A stretch of DNA of 64,000 nt from Occultella glacieicola. GTDB lineage: Bacteria; Actinomycetota; Actinomycetes; Actinomycetales; Beutenbergiaceae. Shown here piece by piece: positions 53,097 to 61,829 of the stretch. How positions within the stretch are numbered: the first letter of the stretch is position 1; every line of letters starts with the position of its first letter. Both the position numbers and the translations under genes were made by a program. A model generated the notes under the pieces. The model worked only from the letters and a program-made list of their open reading frames with translations, was not told the DNA's origin and ran no database searches. The stretch is taken from NCBI RefSeq assembly GCF_004353825.1, contig NZ_SMNA01000015.1, forward strand, positions 1 to 64,000, given 5' to 3'.

Positions 53097-54026
53097 ATGG
53101 ACCTGAAGGCCGAGACCCGGGAGTTCCTGGCGACCCGGCGGGCCCGGATCACGCCGGACCGTGCCGGGCTGCCCGCCTACGGTGGCAACCGCCGAGTGCC
53201 GGGGTTGCGCCGCGAGGAGGTCGCGATGCTCGCCGGCGTGAGCGTGGACTACTACACGCGGCTGGAGCGGGGGAACCTCGGGGGTGTGTCCGAGGAGGTG
53301 CTCGAGGCCCTGGCCGAGGCTCTGCAGCTCGACGATGCCGAACGGCTGCACCTGTTCGACCTGGCCCGGGCCGCGAGCGCTTCGGGCGCGGCTCGCTCAC
53401 GTGCCCGCCGGACCCCGGCGCCGACGCTGCGGCCGTCGGTCCAGCGGGTCCTGGACTCGATGGTGGCGACGCCGGCGTTCGTGCGTAACGGTCGGCTCGA
53501 TGTGCTCGGCATGAACCTGCTCGGCCGAGCCCTGTACGCGCCGATGTACGACTCGCCCGCGCGCGAGGCGAACGAGCCGGTCAACACCGCACGGTTCCAC
53601 TTCCTCGACCCGGCCGGCGCCCAGAAGTTCTGGGGCGAGCGGTGGCAGAAGACGGCACATGACGCCGTCGCCATCCTGCGTGCCGAAGCGGGACGCAACC
53701 CCTACGACCGGGACCTGACCCAACTCGTCGGGGAACTGTCCACCCGCAGTGAGGACTTCGTCCGCCTGTGGGCCTCGCACGACGTACGCCTGCACCTGAG
53801 TGGGACGAAGGTGTTCCACCACCCCGCCGTCGGGCGCCTCGAACTCGACTACGAGGCCCTGCCGCTGCCCGCGGACCACGGCCTGCAGATGAATGTCTAC
53901 ACCGCGGCCCCGGGCTCGCCGTCGGAGGACGGGCTCAGGCTGCTCGCCTCCTGGGCGGCGACCATGCTCACCGCCGCCGAGGCGGTCCCCGACGCTGCCC
54001 CGACGAAGGAGTCTGGCTGGACCTGA
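53097..54026 (+). CDS. MmyB-like helix-turn-helix regulator
   Basis: A 309-aa protein from ATG 53097. The N-terminal XRE domain starts with FLATRRARITPDRAGLP and has VPGLRREEVAMLAGVSVDYYTRLERGNLGGVSEEVLEAL. The C-terminal MmyB-like ligand domain has LDVLGMNLLGRALYAP and HLSGTKVFHHPAVGRLELDYEALPLP. Such regulators sit beside oxidoreductase genes and are thought to bind a small fatty or aromatic ligand. It is divergent from the ADH/CMD operon; the cupin gene follows. Confidence 0.92.
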   Translation: MDLKAETREFLATRRARITPDRAGLPAYGGNRRVPGLRREEVAMLAGVSVDYYTRLERGNLGGVSEEVLEALAEALQLDDAERLHLFDLARAASASGAARSRARRTPAPTLRPSVQRVLDSMVATPAFVRNGRLDVLGMNLLGRALYAPMYDSPAREANEPVNTARFHFLDPAGAQKFWGERWQKTAHDAVAILRAEAGRNPYDRDLTQLVGELSTRSEDFVRLWASHDVRLHLSGTKVFHHPAVGRLELDYEALPLPADHGLQMNVYTAAPGSPSEDGLRLLASWAATMLTAAEAVPDAAPTKESGWT

Positions 54027-54055
54027 TCGTCACGCCGCAGGAGGGTGACCAGCGG

Positions 54056-54352
54056 ATGACGGTGGGCCTGGTCAGGTTCGCGCCCGGGGCGCGCACCGCC
54101 TGGCACTCCCACGCCCGCGGGCAGTACCTGCACGTGGTGTCCGGCGTCGCGCTGACCGGGACCCGCGACGGTGAGGTACTGCGGGTGTCGGCCGGCGAGA
54201 CGGCCTATTGCGCCCCGGATGAGGAGCACTGGCACGGAGCCGGCGCGACGGGGTTCATGGAGCACCTGGCGATCACCGAGGGCGCCGACGACCCGGAGCA
54301 GACCACGGTCTGGCTCGAGCACGTCACCGACGAGCAGTACGCCGCGGGCTGA
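54056..54352 (+). CDS. Cupin, N-terminally shortened
   Basis: A 98-aa cupin from ATG 54056 with GGAGGG upstream. Metal motif 1 is WHSHARGQYLHVVSG, motif 2 AGETAYCAPDEEHWHGA. The end WLEHVTDEQYAAG is typical of (R)-mandelonitrile-lyase-like cupins. Upstream in the same frame, VWLDLIVTPQEGDQR would match the missing N-terminal strands, but it lies partly inside the 3' end of the regulator gene and has no ATG, GTG or TTG. The gene seems to have lost its original start through a small deletion. Confidence 0.75.
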   Translation: MTVGLVRFAPGARTAWHSHARGQYLHVVSGVALTGTRDGEVLRVSAGETAYCAPDEEHWHGAGATGFMEHLAITEGADDPEQTTVWLEHVTDEQYAAG

Positions 54353-54369
54353 CCGGTAGCCTGCCCGTC

Positions 54370-55209
54370 GTGGAGTTCATGACGATGGGCGACGGCGCCC
54401 GCCTGGCCACGTGGACCGTGTCGGCTCCCGGGCCGGGTTCGTGCCGCCCGCCCGTGATCCTCGTGCACGGCGGCCCGGGTCTGTGGGACTACCTCGAGCC
54501 GCTCGGCCACCTGCTCGGCGGGCTGTGCACCGTGCACCGCTACGACCAGCGTGGGTGCGGGCGCTCCTCGGCATCCGAGGAGCTGACCATGCAGCGCTAC
54601 GTCGCCGACCTTGAGGAGTTGCGGGTCCGGTTCGGGCACGAGCGGGTCGTGGTCGTCGGGCACTCGTTCGGGGCCACCCTCGCCCTGGCCTACGCGGGCA
54701 CGCATCCGAAGAGGGTGGCCGGGCTCGGCTACCTCGACGGCACCGGCATCGGTGACTGGCGCACCGCCTACCGCGCCGAGCGGGACCGGCGGCGGGCACC
54801 GTGGGCGTCGCGGTTCGCCGACCTCGACGGCCGTGACCGCACCCACGCCGAGGAGGTCGAGTGGCGCCGGATCTCCTGGGCACCCGACTACGCCGACCCG
54901 CGCGCCGGCTACGACCTCGCGCTGGAGATGGCACGCGCTCCAATGCCGATCAACCACGTCGCGAACCGGAGCCTGATGGCCTTCGGCGACGCCGACCAGA
55001 TCGGCTGGGCGACCGCCGCGACGTGCCCGATCACGTTCGTGCACGGCACCGCCGACCCCCGGCCGGCGGCGAACGTCAGCGACCTCGCCACCTACGCCCA
55101 CCGGCCGCGTAGGCGCGTGGTCGACGGCGCCGGTCACCTGCCCTGGCTGGAGCAGCCGGAGCGCACGCGCGAGATCCTCGAAGAGATCGTGCTGACCGCC
55201 GACCCGTGA
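54370..55209 (+). CDS. Alpha/beta hydrolase (proline-iminopeptidase-like)
   Basis: A 279-aa protein from GTG 54370. The oxyanion segment is ILVHGGPGLWDYLEPL, nucleophile Ser in VVVGHSFGATLALAY, the acid in FVHGTADPR and His in VDGAGHLPWLEQ. The HGGPG and YDQRGCGRS motifs are typical of prolyl iminopeptidases. TAGCCT ends seven bases before the GTG, so it may be leaderless. Confidence 0.88.
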   Translation: MEFMTMGDGARLATWTVSAPGPGSCRPPVILVHGGPGLWDYLEPLGHLLGGLCTVHRYDQRGCGRSSASEELTMQRYVADLEELRVRFGHERVVVVGHSFGATLALAYAGTHPKRVAGLGYLDGTGIGDWRTAYRAERDRRRAPWASRFADLDGRDRTHAEEVEWRRISWAPDYADPRAGYDLALEMARAPMPINHVANRSLMAFGDADQIGWATAATCPITFVHGTADPRPAANVSDLATYAHRPRRRVVDGAGHLPWLEQPERTREILEEIVLTADP

Positions 55210-55237
55210 CCCCGGGTGTCGCAGCGTCGACACGCTG

Positions 55238-55253
55238 TCGAATGTATGTTCGA
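55238..55253 (+). promoter_or_regulatory. LexA (SOS) box
   Basis: TCGAATGTATGTTCGA differs from the actinobacterial LexA consensus TCGAAC-N4-GTTCGA at one base. It ends eight bases before the start of the radical-SAM gene, so LexA would block its transcription until DNA damage. Confidence 0.8.
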
Positions 55254-55261
55254 ATGGGTGG

Positions 55262-56317
55262 ATGCGATGGGAAGCGCGGGAACTCACGGCGACCGACGAC
55301 GCGGCCCTGCTGCCGCTCAAGGGTCTGGTGCGTAGCGTCCGCACCCCGGAGTTCGCCGGTGTCACGTTCCACGAGGTGCTCTGCCGCAGCGCCCTGAACA
55401 AGGTGCCCGGCGTCTCCGAGATGCCGTTCGGGTGGACGATCAACCCGACCCGGGGCTGCCTGCACCGGTGCACCTACTGCTTCGCCCGGAAGACCCACGA
55501 GTACCTCGACCTGGACTCCGGCGTCGACTTCGACACCCAGATCATCGTCAAGACGAACCTCGTCGAGGTGCTCCGCAAGGAACTCGGCCGGCCGTCCTGG
55601 AAGCGCGAGCACGTGGCCCTGGGTACGAACTCCGACCCGTATATGCGCGCCGAGGGCCGCTACCGGCTGATGCCCGGCGTGATCCAGGCGCTCGCGGCCT
55701 CGGACACGCCGTTCTCGATCCTGACCAAGGGCCCGCTGCTCAAACGCGACCTGCCGCTGCTGGTCGACGCCGCGCAACGGGTCGAGGTCGGCGTCGGGGT
55801 GTCCCTCGCGTTCGCCGACCCGGAACTGCAGCAGCGCGTCGAGCCGGGCACCCCCACCCCGAAGGCCCGGCTCGACCTGGTCCGGGCGATCACCGACGCG
55901 GGCCTGGACTGCACCGTGATGGCGATGCCGATCCTGCCCTGGCTGACCGACTCCGACGCCCATCTCGACGCCCTGTTCGGAGCCGTCGCGCAGGCCGGCG
56001 CCACCTGGATCACCGCCGGCGCCCTGCACCTTCGCCCCGGCGCGCGCGAGTGGTTCCTGGCCTGGCTCGGCCGCGACCACCCGGACCTGGTGCCCCGCTA
56101 CCGGGTCCTGTACGAGGGTGGATCGTACGTCTCGCAGGAGTACCGCGCCTGGCTCTCGGGCCGGTTGCGGAGCGCCAGGCTCCGGCACGGTTTCGTCTCC
56201 CGGCCCGGCCGGGAGAACCGCCAGTTCCCCCTGCGCGGGAGCACGCCCGACGGCGTTGCCTCCTCGGTCCCGAGTGTTGTCTCGAGCGTGGGTCAGGAGC
56301 AGTTGGCGCTCTTCTAG
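55262..56317 (+). CDS. Rv2578c-family radical SAM protein
   Basis: A 351-aa protein from ATG 55262. The 4Fe-4S motif is CLHRCTYC (Cys-x3-Cys-x2-Cys) in INPTRGCLHRCTYCFARKTHEYL. It also has VALGTNSDPYMRAEGRYRLMPGV and SILTKGPLLKRDLPLLV, as in spore-photoproduct-lyase-like proteins of the Rv2578c group. With a LexA box directly upstream, a role in repair of DNA lesions is plausible; the substrate is not known. The last ~35 residues are a loose Ser/Val-rich tail. Confidence 0.9.
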   Translation: MRWEARELTATDDAALLPLKGLVRSVRTPEFAGVTFHEVLCRSALNKVPGVSEMPFGWTINPTRGCLHRCTYCFARKTHEYLDLDSGVDFDTQIIVKTNLVEVLRKELGRPSWKREHVALGTNSDPYMRAEGRYRLMPGVIQALAASDTPFSILTKGPLLKRDLPLLVDAAQRVEVGVGVSLAFADPELQQRVEPGTPTPKARLDLVRAITDAGLDCTVMAMPILPWLTDSDAHLDALFGAVAQAGATWITAGALHLRPGAREWFLAWLGRDHPDLVPRYRVLYEGGSYVSQEYRAWLSGRLRSARLRHGFVSRPGRENRQFPLRGSTPDGVASSVPSVVSSVGQEQLALF

Positions 56318-56338
56318 TCGACTCCTGGAGGCGGCTGA

Positions 56339-56545
56339 TCTCGGCGGGTCAGTGAGCCCGAACGTTCGACTTGGCCGTCGCAGATCAAGGCGAGTCGGGC
56401 TGAAGCCGGGCGGCTCGAGCGGGAGGCCTCCGATCTGGCCAGGGCACTGGCCCGTGACCTGGTCGCGGCCGACGTGCCGCTGCGCGACGTGGGGGAGGTC
56501 CTCGGCGTCTCGTATCAGCGCGCGCACCAGTTGGCATCGAGGTGA
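56339..56545 (+). pseudogene. Remnant of a small helix-turn-helix protein
   Basis: An open frame with no ATG, GTG or TTG at its beginning ends at TGA 56543. It reads WPSQIKASRAEAGRLERE, then SDLARALARDLVAADV and PLRDVGEVLGVSYQRAHQL. This is the conserved C-terminal part of small actinobacterial HTH proteins that occur as orphan or antitoxin-like genes. The N-terminal part is missing. Together with the flanks it fills the 310-base space between the radical-SAM and aminotransferase genes; nothing else is seen there. Confidence 0.55.
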
Positions 56546-56627
56546 GCTCCAGGAGGCGCGCCGGCGCCGGCCAGCGCACAAACTGTCGGCTCATCGGGCT
56601 CGTTGTCTCCTATGGCACCCTGATCCG

Positions 56628-57818
56628 ATGAGGGTCTCGAACCGCGCGCAAGTCCCCCCGTTCGAGGTGATGAGCATCCTGGACCGGGTCGCCGGGCTCC
56701 GGGCCCAGGGTCGGGACGTGATCTCCCTGTGCGCCGGCGAGCCCAGCGGCGGTGCCCCCATCGACGTGAACGCCCGCGCCGCAGCCGCGTTCGCGAACGG
56801 CGACGACCTCGGCTACACGAGCGCGCTCGGGCTACGGGAGCTGCGGGACGCCGTCGCCGGGCATTACCGGCGCTGGTACGGGCTGGCCGTCGAGCCGCAC
56901 GAGGTCGCGATCACCACCGGCTCGTCGGGGGCGTTCGTGCTCGCATTCCTGGCCGCGTTCGACGCCGGCGACCGGGTCGCCCTGGCCAGCCCCGGGTATC
57001 CCGCCTATCGCAACATCCTGACCGCACTCGGCTGCGAGGTGGTCCAGGTCGAGTGCGGTCCCGAGCACCGGTTCCAGCCCACCCCCGAACTCCTCGAGGG
57101 GGCCGGACCGCTCGACGGGTTGATCCTCGCCTCGCCCGCGAACCCCACCGGCACGATGGTCAGCCGCACCGAGCTCACCGCGCTGACCGACTGGTGCCGC
57201 GGGAACGGGGTCCGCCTGGTCAGCGACGAGATCTACCATGGCATCACCTACCCGGCCGACCGGGCGGGGTTGACGGGGCCCGACTCCCGCGGCGTCTGCG
57301 CCTGGGAACTGGACCGTTCCGGCGTCGTCATCTCCTCGTTCTCCAAGTACTGGGGGATGACCGGATGGCGGCTCGGCTGGGCGCTCGTGCCCGCGGACCT
57401 GCGCACCGCCGTCGACGCCCTCGCCGGGAACGTCGCCCTGTGCCCGCCCACGCCCGCCCAACGGGCCGCCGTCGGGGCGTTCACCGAGAGCTCCTACGCG
57501 CAGGCGGACGCCCGCGTCGCCTCGTTCGCGCGCACCCGCGCGGTGCTGCTCGAGCAGGTCCCGCGGCTCGGCTGGGGCCCGGTCGCCCCCGCGGACGGCG
57601 CCTTCTACCTCTACGCCGGGCTCGGTGAGCGGCTAGGCCGGTACCCGGACTCGACGGCGTGGTGCCGGGCTCTGCTCGAGGAGGCCGGGGTGGCCGCGGT
57701 CCCGGGCAGCGACTTCGACCCGGCGCGCGGGCACGACTACGTGCGGCTGTCCTTCGCGGCCGGGCCGGACGCCGTCGCCGAGGCGGTCGAACGGATCGTC
57801 GGGTTCCAGGGTGGCTGA
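56628..57818 (+). CDS. Pyridoxal-phosphate-dependent aminotransferase (class I/II)
   Basis: A 396-aa protein from ATG 56628. Fold-type-I signatures: ISLCAGEPSGGAP, LASPANPTGTMVS, VSDEIYHGITYP, and the PLP Lys in SSFSKYWGMTGWRLGW, with the C-terminal Arg in YVRLSFAAG. Probably an aspartate/aromatic-type aminotransferase. It overlaps the next gene by eight bases. Confidence 0.93.
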   Translation: MRVSNRAQVPPFEVMSILDRVAGLRAQGRDVISLCAGEPSGGAPIDVNARAAAAFANGDDLGYTSALGLRELRDAVAGHYRRWYGLAVEPHEVAITTGSSGAFVLAFLAAFDAGDRVALASPGYPAYRNILTALGCEVVQVECGPEHRFQPTPELLEGAGPLDGLILASPANPTGTMVSRTELTALTDWCRGNGVRLVSDEIYHGITYPADRAGLTGPDSRGVCAWELDRSGVVISSFSKYWGMTGWRLGWALVPADLRTAVDALAGNVALCPPTPAQRAAVGAFTESSYAQADARVASFARTRAVLLEQVPRLGWGPVAPADGAFYLYAGLGERLGRYPDSTAWCRALLEEAGVAAVPGSDFDPARGHDYVRLSFAAGPDAVAEAVERIVGFQGG

Positions 57819-58677
57819 GCCGCCGCTGCCCGACGTCCGCGACTGGGCCGCCCGGGCTTGGCCCAGCCATGACTGGGCGCACGCGCGCCTCGCGCACGGC
57901 GCGTTCCACCGGATCGCCGTTCTCGAGCAGACCGTGGTGGCCCGGGTCGCCTTCGGCGACGACGCCATCGAACGCACCGCCCGCGAGGTGCGCACGCTGC
58001 ACGTGGTCGCGGCCCTCGGGCTGCCGGTGACCACCCCGCGCCCGCTCGGCGAGATCGTCACGTCCGGCGGCGCGGCCGGGATCCTGACCACCTTCGTTCC
58101 CGGCGTCGCCTCAGACGCGCCCTGGCCGCGGGTGCGCGAGCCGCTCGCGGCCCTGCTCGAACGGCTGCGCGCGACCGCACCCCCCGACGTCGGGCTCTCG
58201 CCACCGCGCGCCTGGTGCGGCGGGTCGAGCTGGCCCCGGATCGTCGCGGACTACCTCGCGCCTCAACTCCCGACGGCGGTCGCGGCCGAGGCGGTCGCGC
58301 TCACCGAGCGGGTGGTCGCCGTCGAGGCCGGCGTGCCGCCGGCGTTCGTGCACGGAGACTTCGGCATGCACAACCTGCTCTGGTCGGGTCGCTCGGTCAC
58401 GGGGATGATCGATCTCGACCACGCGGCCTGGGCGGACCCGGCGATCGACGTGGCACCCCTGATCGGGCAGTTCGGAGCCGCTCAGGTCGCCGAGATCGCC
58501 GAGCCTGCCGTGCTGAGTCGGGCGATGCACCATCGGGCCACGCTGTCCCTCCAGGTCGCGGCCGCGGCACAACTCGCCGGGGACACCGAACTGCGCGACT
58601 TCGCCCTCGGTAACTTCGCCCGCCGCGTTGCCGACGGCACCAGCCACGATCCGGGCGGCATGCGGCCACGGGACTGA
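57811..58677 (+). CDS. Aminoglycoside-phosphotransferase-like kinase
   Basis: A 288-aa APH-fold protein from GTG 57811, overlapping the aminotransferase. The catalytic loop is FVHGDFGMHNLLW (Asp and Asn), followed by the metal Asp in GMIDLDHAAWADPAIDVA. The N-lobe is short and lacks a clear ATP Lys motif. Most family members phosphorylate small hydroxylated molecules; antibiotic resistance cannot be inferred. Confidence 0.83.
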   Translation: MAEPPLPDVRDWAARAWPSHDWAHARLAHGAFHRIAVLEQTVVARVAFGDDAIERTAREVRTLHVVAALGLPVTTPRPLGEIVTSGGAAGILTTFVPGVASDAPWPRVREPLAALLERLRATAPPDVGLSPPRAWCGGSSWPRIVADYLAPQLPTAVAAEAVALTERVVAVEAGVPPAFVHGDFGMHNLLWSGRSVTGMIDLDHAAWADPAIDVAPLIGQFGAAQVAEIAEPAVLSRAMHHRATLSLQVAAAAQLAGDTELRDFALGNFARRVADGTSHDPGGMRPRD

Positions 58678-58697
58678 GTGCAGCTAGGCTCTGCGCC

Positions 58698-59708
58698 GTG
58701 ACTGCTGAGGATGTCAGGGTGACCCCGTCCATGGAGAGCACGATCTGGCGCGGCGCCGTCGACTGGGCCGCCGAGGATGGGCTCTGGCAGCCGTGGCGGC
58801 TGCTGCCCGCGCAGGCCGACCGCGCACACGCGCCCGATCTGATCCGGGTCGCCCGGATGGCCGCCGGGGTGCGCGCGCAGGTGCGCACCGACGCGGGCGA
58901 ACTCGTCCTGCCGTTCGAACATGCCGACGGCGAGGGCCGGATCGACCTGATCGTCGACGGCGAACTCACCCGCCGTGTCGACGTCGCCGAGGGGGTCGCC
59001 GAGGTGAGGCTCCCGCTGCCGGCCGGGGTACACGACGTCGAGCTCTGGTTGCCGCAGTCCGGCAACACCCGGGTGGGCGACCTCGGCCTGGTCGGCGCGA
59101 ACGTCGCCGAGGCGACGGCGCCACGGCCCCGGTGGACCACCTACGGCAGTTCGATCAGCCAGTGCGGCGCCGCGTTCGGGCCGAGCGAGACCTGGCCCGC
59201 GCTCGTGGCGCGCCGGCTCGGCTGGGACCTGACCTGCCTGGGGTTCTCGGGTCAGTGTCACCTCGACCCGATCGCGGCGCGCACGATCGCCGCCGTGCCC
59301 GCCGACGTGATCTCCCTCTGTCTCGGCATCAACATCATGGGCGGCGCCACGTTCGGCCCACGTTCGTTCGCCGCGCACATCTCCGGCTTCGTGGAGCAGG
59401 TCCGCGCGGCCCATCCCGACGTGCCGATCCTGGTGATGACCCCGATCGTCAGCCCGCCCCGGGAACGCACGCCGAACGCCGTCGGGCTCACCCTGGAGCT
59501 GATGCGCACGGCCATCGCCGAGGTGGTCGCCATGCTTGCGACCGACGATCCGAACCTGCACCTGCTCGACGGGACGACCATCATCGGCACCGAGGACGTC
59601 CACCTGCTCCCCGACGACCTGCATCCCGACGGCGAGGGGTACCGGCTCATGGCGGAGCGGATCGCCCCGGCGCTGGTCAACCTGCCCCGGCTCGTCGGCG
59701 TGCGCTAG
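58698..59708 (+). CDS. SGNH/GDSL-type hydrolase
   Basis: A 336-aa protein from GTG 58698. The N-terminal ~140 residues form a beta-sandwich (RRVDVAEGVAEVRLPLPAG). The SGNH part starts at WTTYGSSISQCGAA with the nucleophile Ser; GFSGQCHLD and CLGINIMGG supply the Gly and Asn; the catalytic Asp/His are in PDDLHPDGEGYRLM. A carbohydrate-esterase role is likely. TAGGCT ends seven bases before the GTG (possible leaderless start). The FGGY kinase gene follows 35 bases later. Confidence 0.88.
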   Translation: MTAEDVRVTPSMESTIWRGAVDWAAEDGLWQPWRLLPAQADRAHAPDLIRVARMAAGVRAQVRTDAGELVLPFEHADGEGRIDLIVDGELTRRVDVAEGVAEVRLPLPAGVHDVELWLPQSGNTRVGDLGLVGANVAEATAPRPRWTTYGSSISQCGAAFGPSETWPALVARRLGWDLTCLGFSGQCHLDPIAARTIAAVPADVISLCLGINIMGGATFGPRSFAAHISGFVEQVRAAHPDVPILVMTPIVSPPRERTPNAVGLTLELMRTAIAEVVAMLATDDPNLHLLDGTTIIGTEDVHLLPDDLHPDGEGYRLMAERIAPALVNLPRLVGVR

Positions 59709-59743
59709 CGTCGGCATCCCTCGCAACGGCAAAGGAGCACGCG

Positions 59744-61231
59744 ATGGCGTCGACGCACCACAAGATCGACCCGGCTGAGGCGATCGACCCGTTGATCCTC
59801 GGCCTCGACGTCGGCTCGACCGCGTCCCGCGGTGGCCTCTACGACGCCGCCGCCCGGCCGCTCGAGGGACCGAGGGCGAAGGTACCGCACGCGTTCACCA
59901 CGGCCGCGGACGGCACCAGCGAGATCGACCCGGACGCCGTCGTCGACGAGATCGAACAGATCCTCGACCTGCTCGCGACACCGGACCTGCGGGGGCGGAT
60001 CGGTGGCGTCGCGATCGACACGTTCTCCGCCTCCCTCGTGGGCGTCGACGCCCGGGGGCGGGCGGTCACCCCCTGCTACACCTACGCCGACTCCCGGTGC
60101 GCCGCGCAGGTCCGCGAGCTTCGTGACGAACTGGATGAGCAGGACGTGCTGCAGCGCACCGGCACCCGGCTGCACAGCAGCTACCTGCCCGCCCGGCTGC
60201 GCTGGCTGGCCGCGACCGACCGGGCGGCCTTCTCCGCCGTCGACCGCTGGATGTCCCTGGGCGAATACGTCCACCTGCGGATCATCGGCACCGCCGTGGT
60301 CGGTACCGCCGCGGCCGCCTGGACCGGGCTGCTGGACCGGCGCACCGGCGCGTGGGACGAGCGGATGGTCGAGACCTCGGGCATCGACGTGGCCCAGCTC
60401 TCCCCGGTCCACGACCCGGACCTACCGGTGCGCGAGGTGTCCGCCCGGGTCGCCGAGCGGTGGCCCGCGCTGGCCGGGGCGGCCTGGTACCCGGTGATCG
60501 CGGACGGGCTCGCCTCGAACGTCGGCGTCGGGGCGACGGCGGAGGGAACCGTCGCGCTCGCGGCCGCCACCAGCGGGGCGATGCGGGTGCTCCTGCACCA
60601 GATCCCGCAGACCATCCCGAGCGGGCTCTGGTGCTACCGGGTCGACGCCCGCCGCAGCCTGCTCGGTGGGGCGCTCAACGACGTCGGCCGGGTGGTCACC
60701 TGGCTGGAGCAGACCCTGCGCGTGCCGGACGACGTCGGCGCCGTCCTCGCCGCCGATCCCGACCCGGCCACGCCCACCGTGCTGCCGTACCTCAGCGGCG
60801 AACGCTCCACCGGCTGGGCCGCGCAGGCCCGGGCGACGATCACGGACGTGGGCGCCGCGGCCACCGCCGAGCTGATCTACCGGGGCGCGATGGAGGGTGT
60901 CGCGCTCAGCTACGCACGGGTGGCCGAGGAACTGGCCGGCGCGGCCGGGACCCACGCGCACGAGATCCGTGCGGCCGGCCGGGTCGCCGCGGACCTGACG
61001 CCGTGGCTGCAGGTGGTCGCCGACGGCCTCGACGCGGACGTGCGGCACGTGACGAACAAACGCACCACCCTGCGCGGGACCGCCCTGATCGCGCTGGAGT
61101 CGCTCGCGCCGGACGTGCCGCGCTCCGAGCCCACGATCGGTGCGACGTTCGAGCCCGTGCCGGCCCGACGCGGATATTACGACGAACGAGCCCGGCGGTA
61201 CCAGGACGTGTACGCGGCGCTCGTGCGCTGA
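59744..61231 (+). CDS. FGGY-family carbohydrate kinase (gluconokinase-like)
   Basis: A 495-aa sugar kinase from ATG 59744 with AAAGGAG upstream. The first ATPase motif is ILGLDVGSTASRGGLYD. The substrate region has VAIDTFSASLVGVDARGRAVTPCYTYADSR, with GLASNVGVGATAEGTVALAAATSGAMRV following. GEIRAAG-like AHEIRAAGRVAADLTPWLQVVAD is the C-terminal adenosine motif. Gluconate or a related polyol is likely but not certain. Confidence 0.9.
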   Translation: MASTHHKIDPAEAIDPLILGLDVGSTASRGGLYDAAARPLEGPRAKVPHAFTTAADGTSEIDPDAVVDEIEQILDLLATPDLRGRIGGVAIDTFSASLVGVDARGRAVTPCYTYADSRCAAQVRELRDELDEQDVLQRTGTRLHSSYLPARLRWLAATDRAAFSAVDRWMSLGEYVHLRIIGTAVVGTAAAAWTGLLDRRTGAWDERMVETSGIDVAQLSPVHDPDLPVREVSARVAERWPALAGAAWYPVIADGLASNVGVGATAEGTVALAAATSGAMRVLLHQIPQTIPSGLWCYRVDARRSLLGGALNDVGRVVTWLEQTLRVPDDVGAVLAADPDPATPTVLPYLSGERSTGWAAQARATITDVGAAATAELIYRGAMEGVALSYARVAEELAGAAGTHAHEIRAAGRVAADLTPWLQVVADGLDADVRHVTNKRTTLRGTALIALESLAPDVPRSEPTIGATFEPVPARRGYYDERARRYQDVYAALVR

Positions 61232-61265
61232 GCCGGCCGACCGGCCGCCGCAGCCCCGGAGACCG

Positions 61266-61823
61266 TCAGGCCTCGAGCACGCTCGCGGGCAGGTGCCCGT
61301 CGAAACCGTCGATCGACCTGGCGTTCTTGTCCCGCTGGTAGCGGGCCAGGCCCTCCGCGCCGCGTCGGTCCGCCCACGAGTGCATCAGGTCCCGCTGACC
61401 GACGAAGTCGAACAACGGCACGCCGAAGCCGCACGAGGTCTGCACCTCCTCGACCCGGATGTCGTAGACCTGCCGGGCGCCGAGCAGCGGCGGGAACAGG
61501 CCGACCAGCTCGTCCCAGTCAGCATCGCCCGGCTGCACCATCCGGGTGGTTCCGAACAGGCGCAGGATCCACGGCTTGCCCTCGAACGCGCAGAACATGA
61601 CCGTGATCCGCGGGTTCAGCGCCGTGTGCGCCGCGGTCTCGTTCCCGGAGCCGGTGCCGTTCAGCCAGGCGACCCGGTTCGGGCCGAGGATCCGGAACGT
61701 GTCCAGACCCTTCGGGGAGACGTTGACCCGCCCGTCCGCCGCCGCCGTCGCGACGAAGAACATCTGCTGACGCTCGATGAACTGCCACAGCTTCGGCTCG
61801 ATGCTGTCGTAGAAGGTGGCCAT
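61266..61823 (-). CDS. Pyridoxamine-5'-phosphate-oxidase-related flavoprotein
   Basis: A 185-aa split-barrel protein from ATG 61823. Features: FFVATAAADGRVNVSPKGLDTFRIL, then NETAAHTALNPRITVMFCAFEG, and a C-terminal region with CGFGVPLF. It may bind FMN or F420; a true PdxH role is unlikely because the PLP-binding C-terminus is absent. Confidence 0.88.
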   Translation of the reverse strand: MATFYDSIEPKLWQFIERQQMFFVATAAADGRVNVSPKGLDTFRILGPNRVAWLNGTGSGNETAAHTALNPRITVMFCAFEGKPWILRLFGTTRMVQPGDADWDELVGLFPPLLGARQVYDIRVEEVQTSCGFGVPLFDFVGQRDLMHSWADRRGAEGLARYQRDKNARSIDGFDGHLPASVLEA

Positions 61824-61829
61824 GCGCCG

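Noticed and set aside
57811-58677. Antibiotic-resistance phosphotransferase
   Set aside because: The fold is APH-like, but nothing in the sequence or neighbours points to an antibiotic substrate; most such chromosomal genes have other substrates.
61232-61248. GCCGG/CCGGC hairpin between convergent genes as terminator
   Set aside because: The stem is only five bases with no T-tract on either strand; this is common by chance at this GC content.
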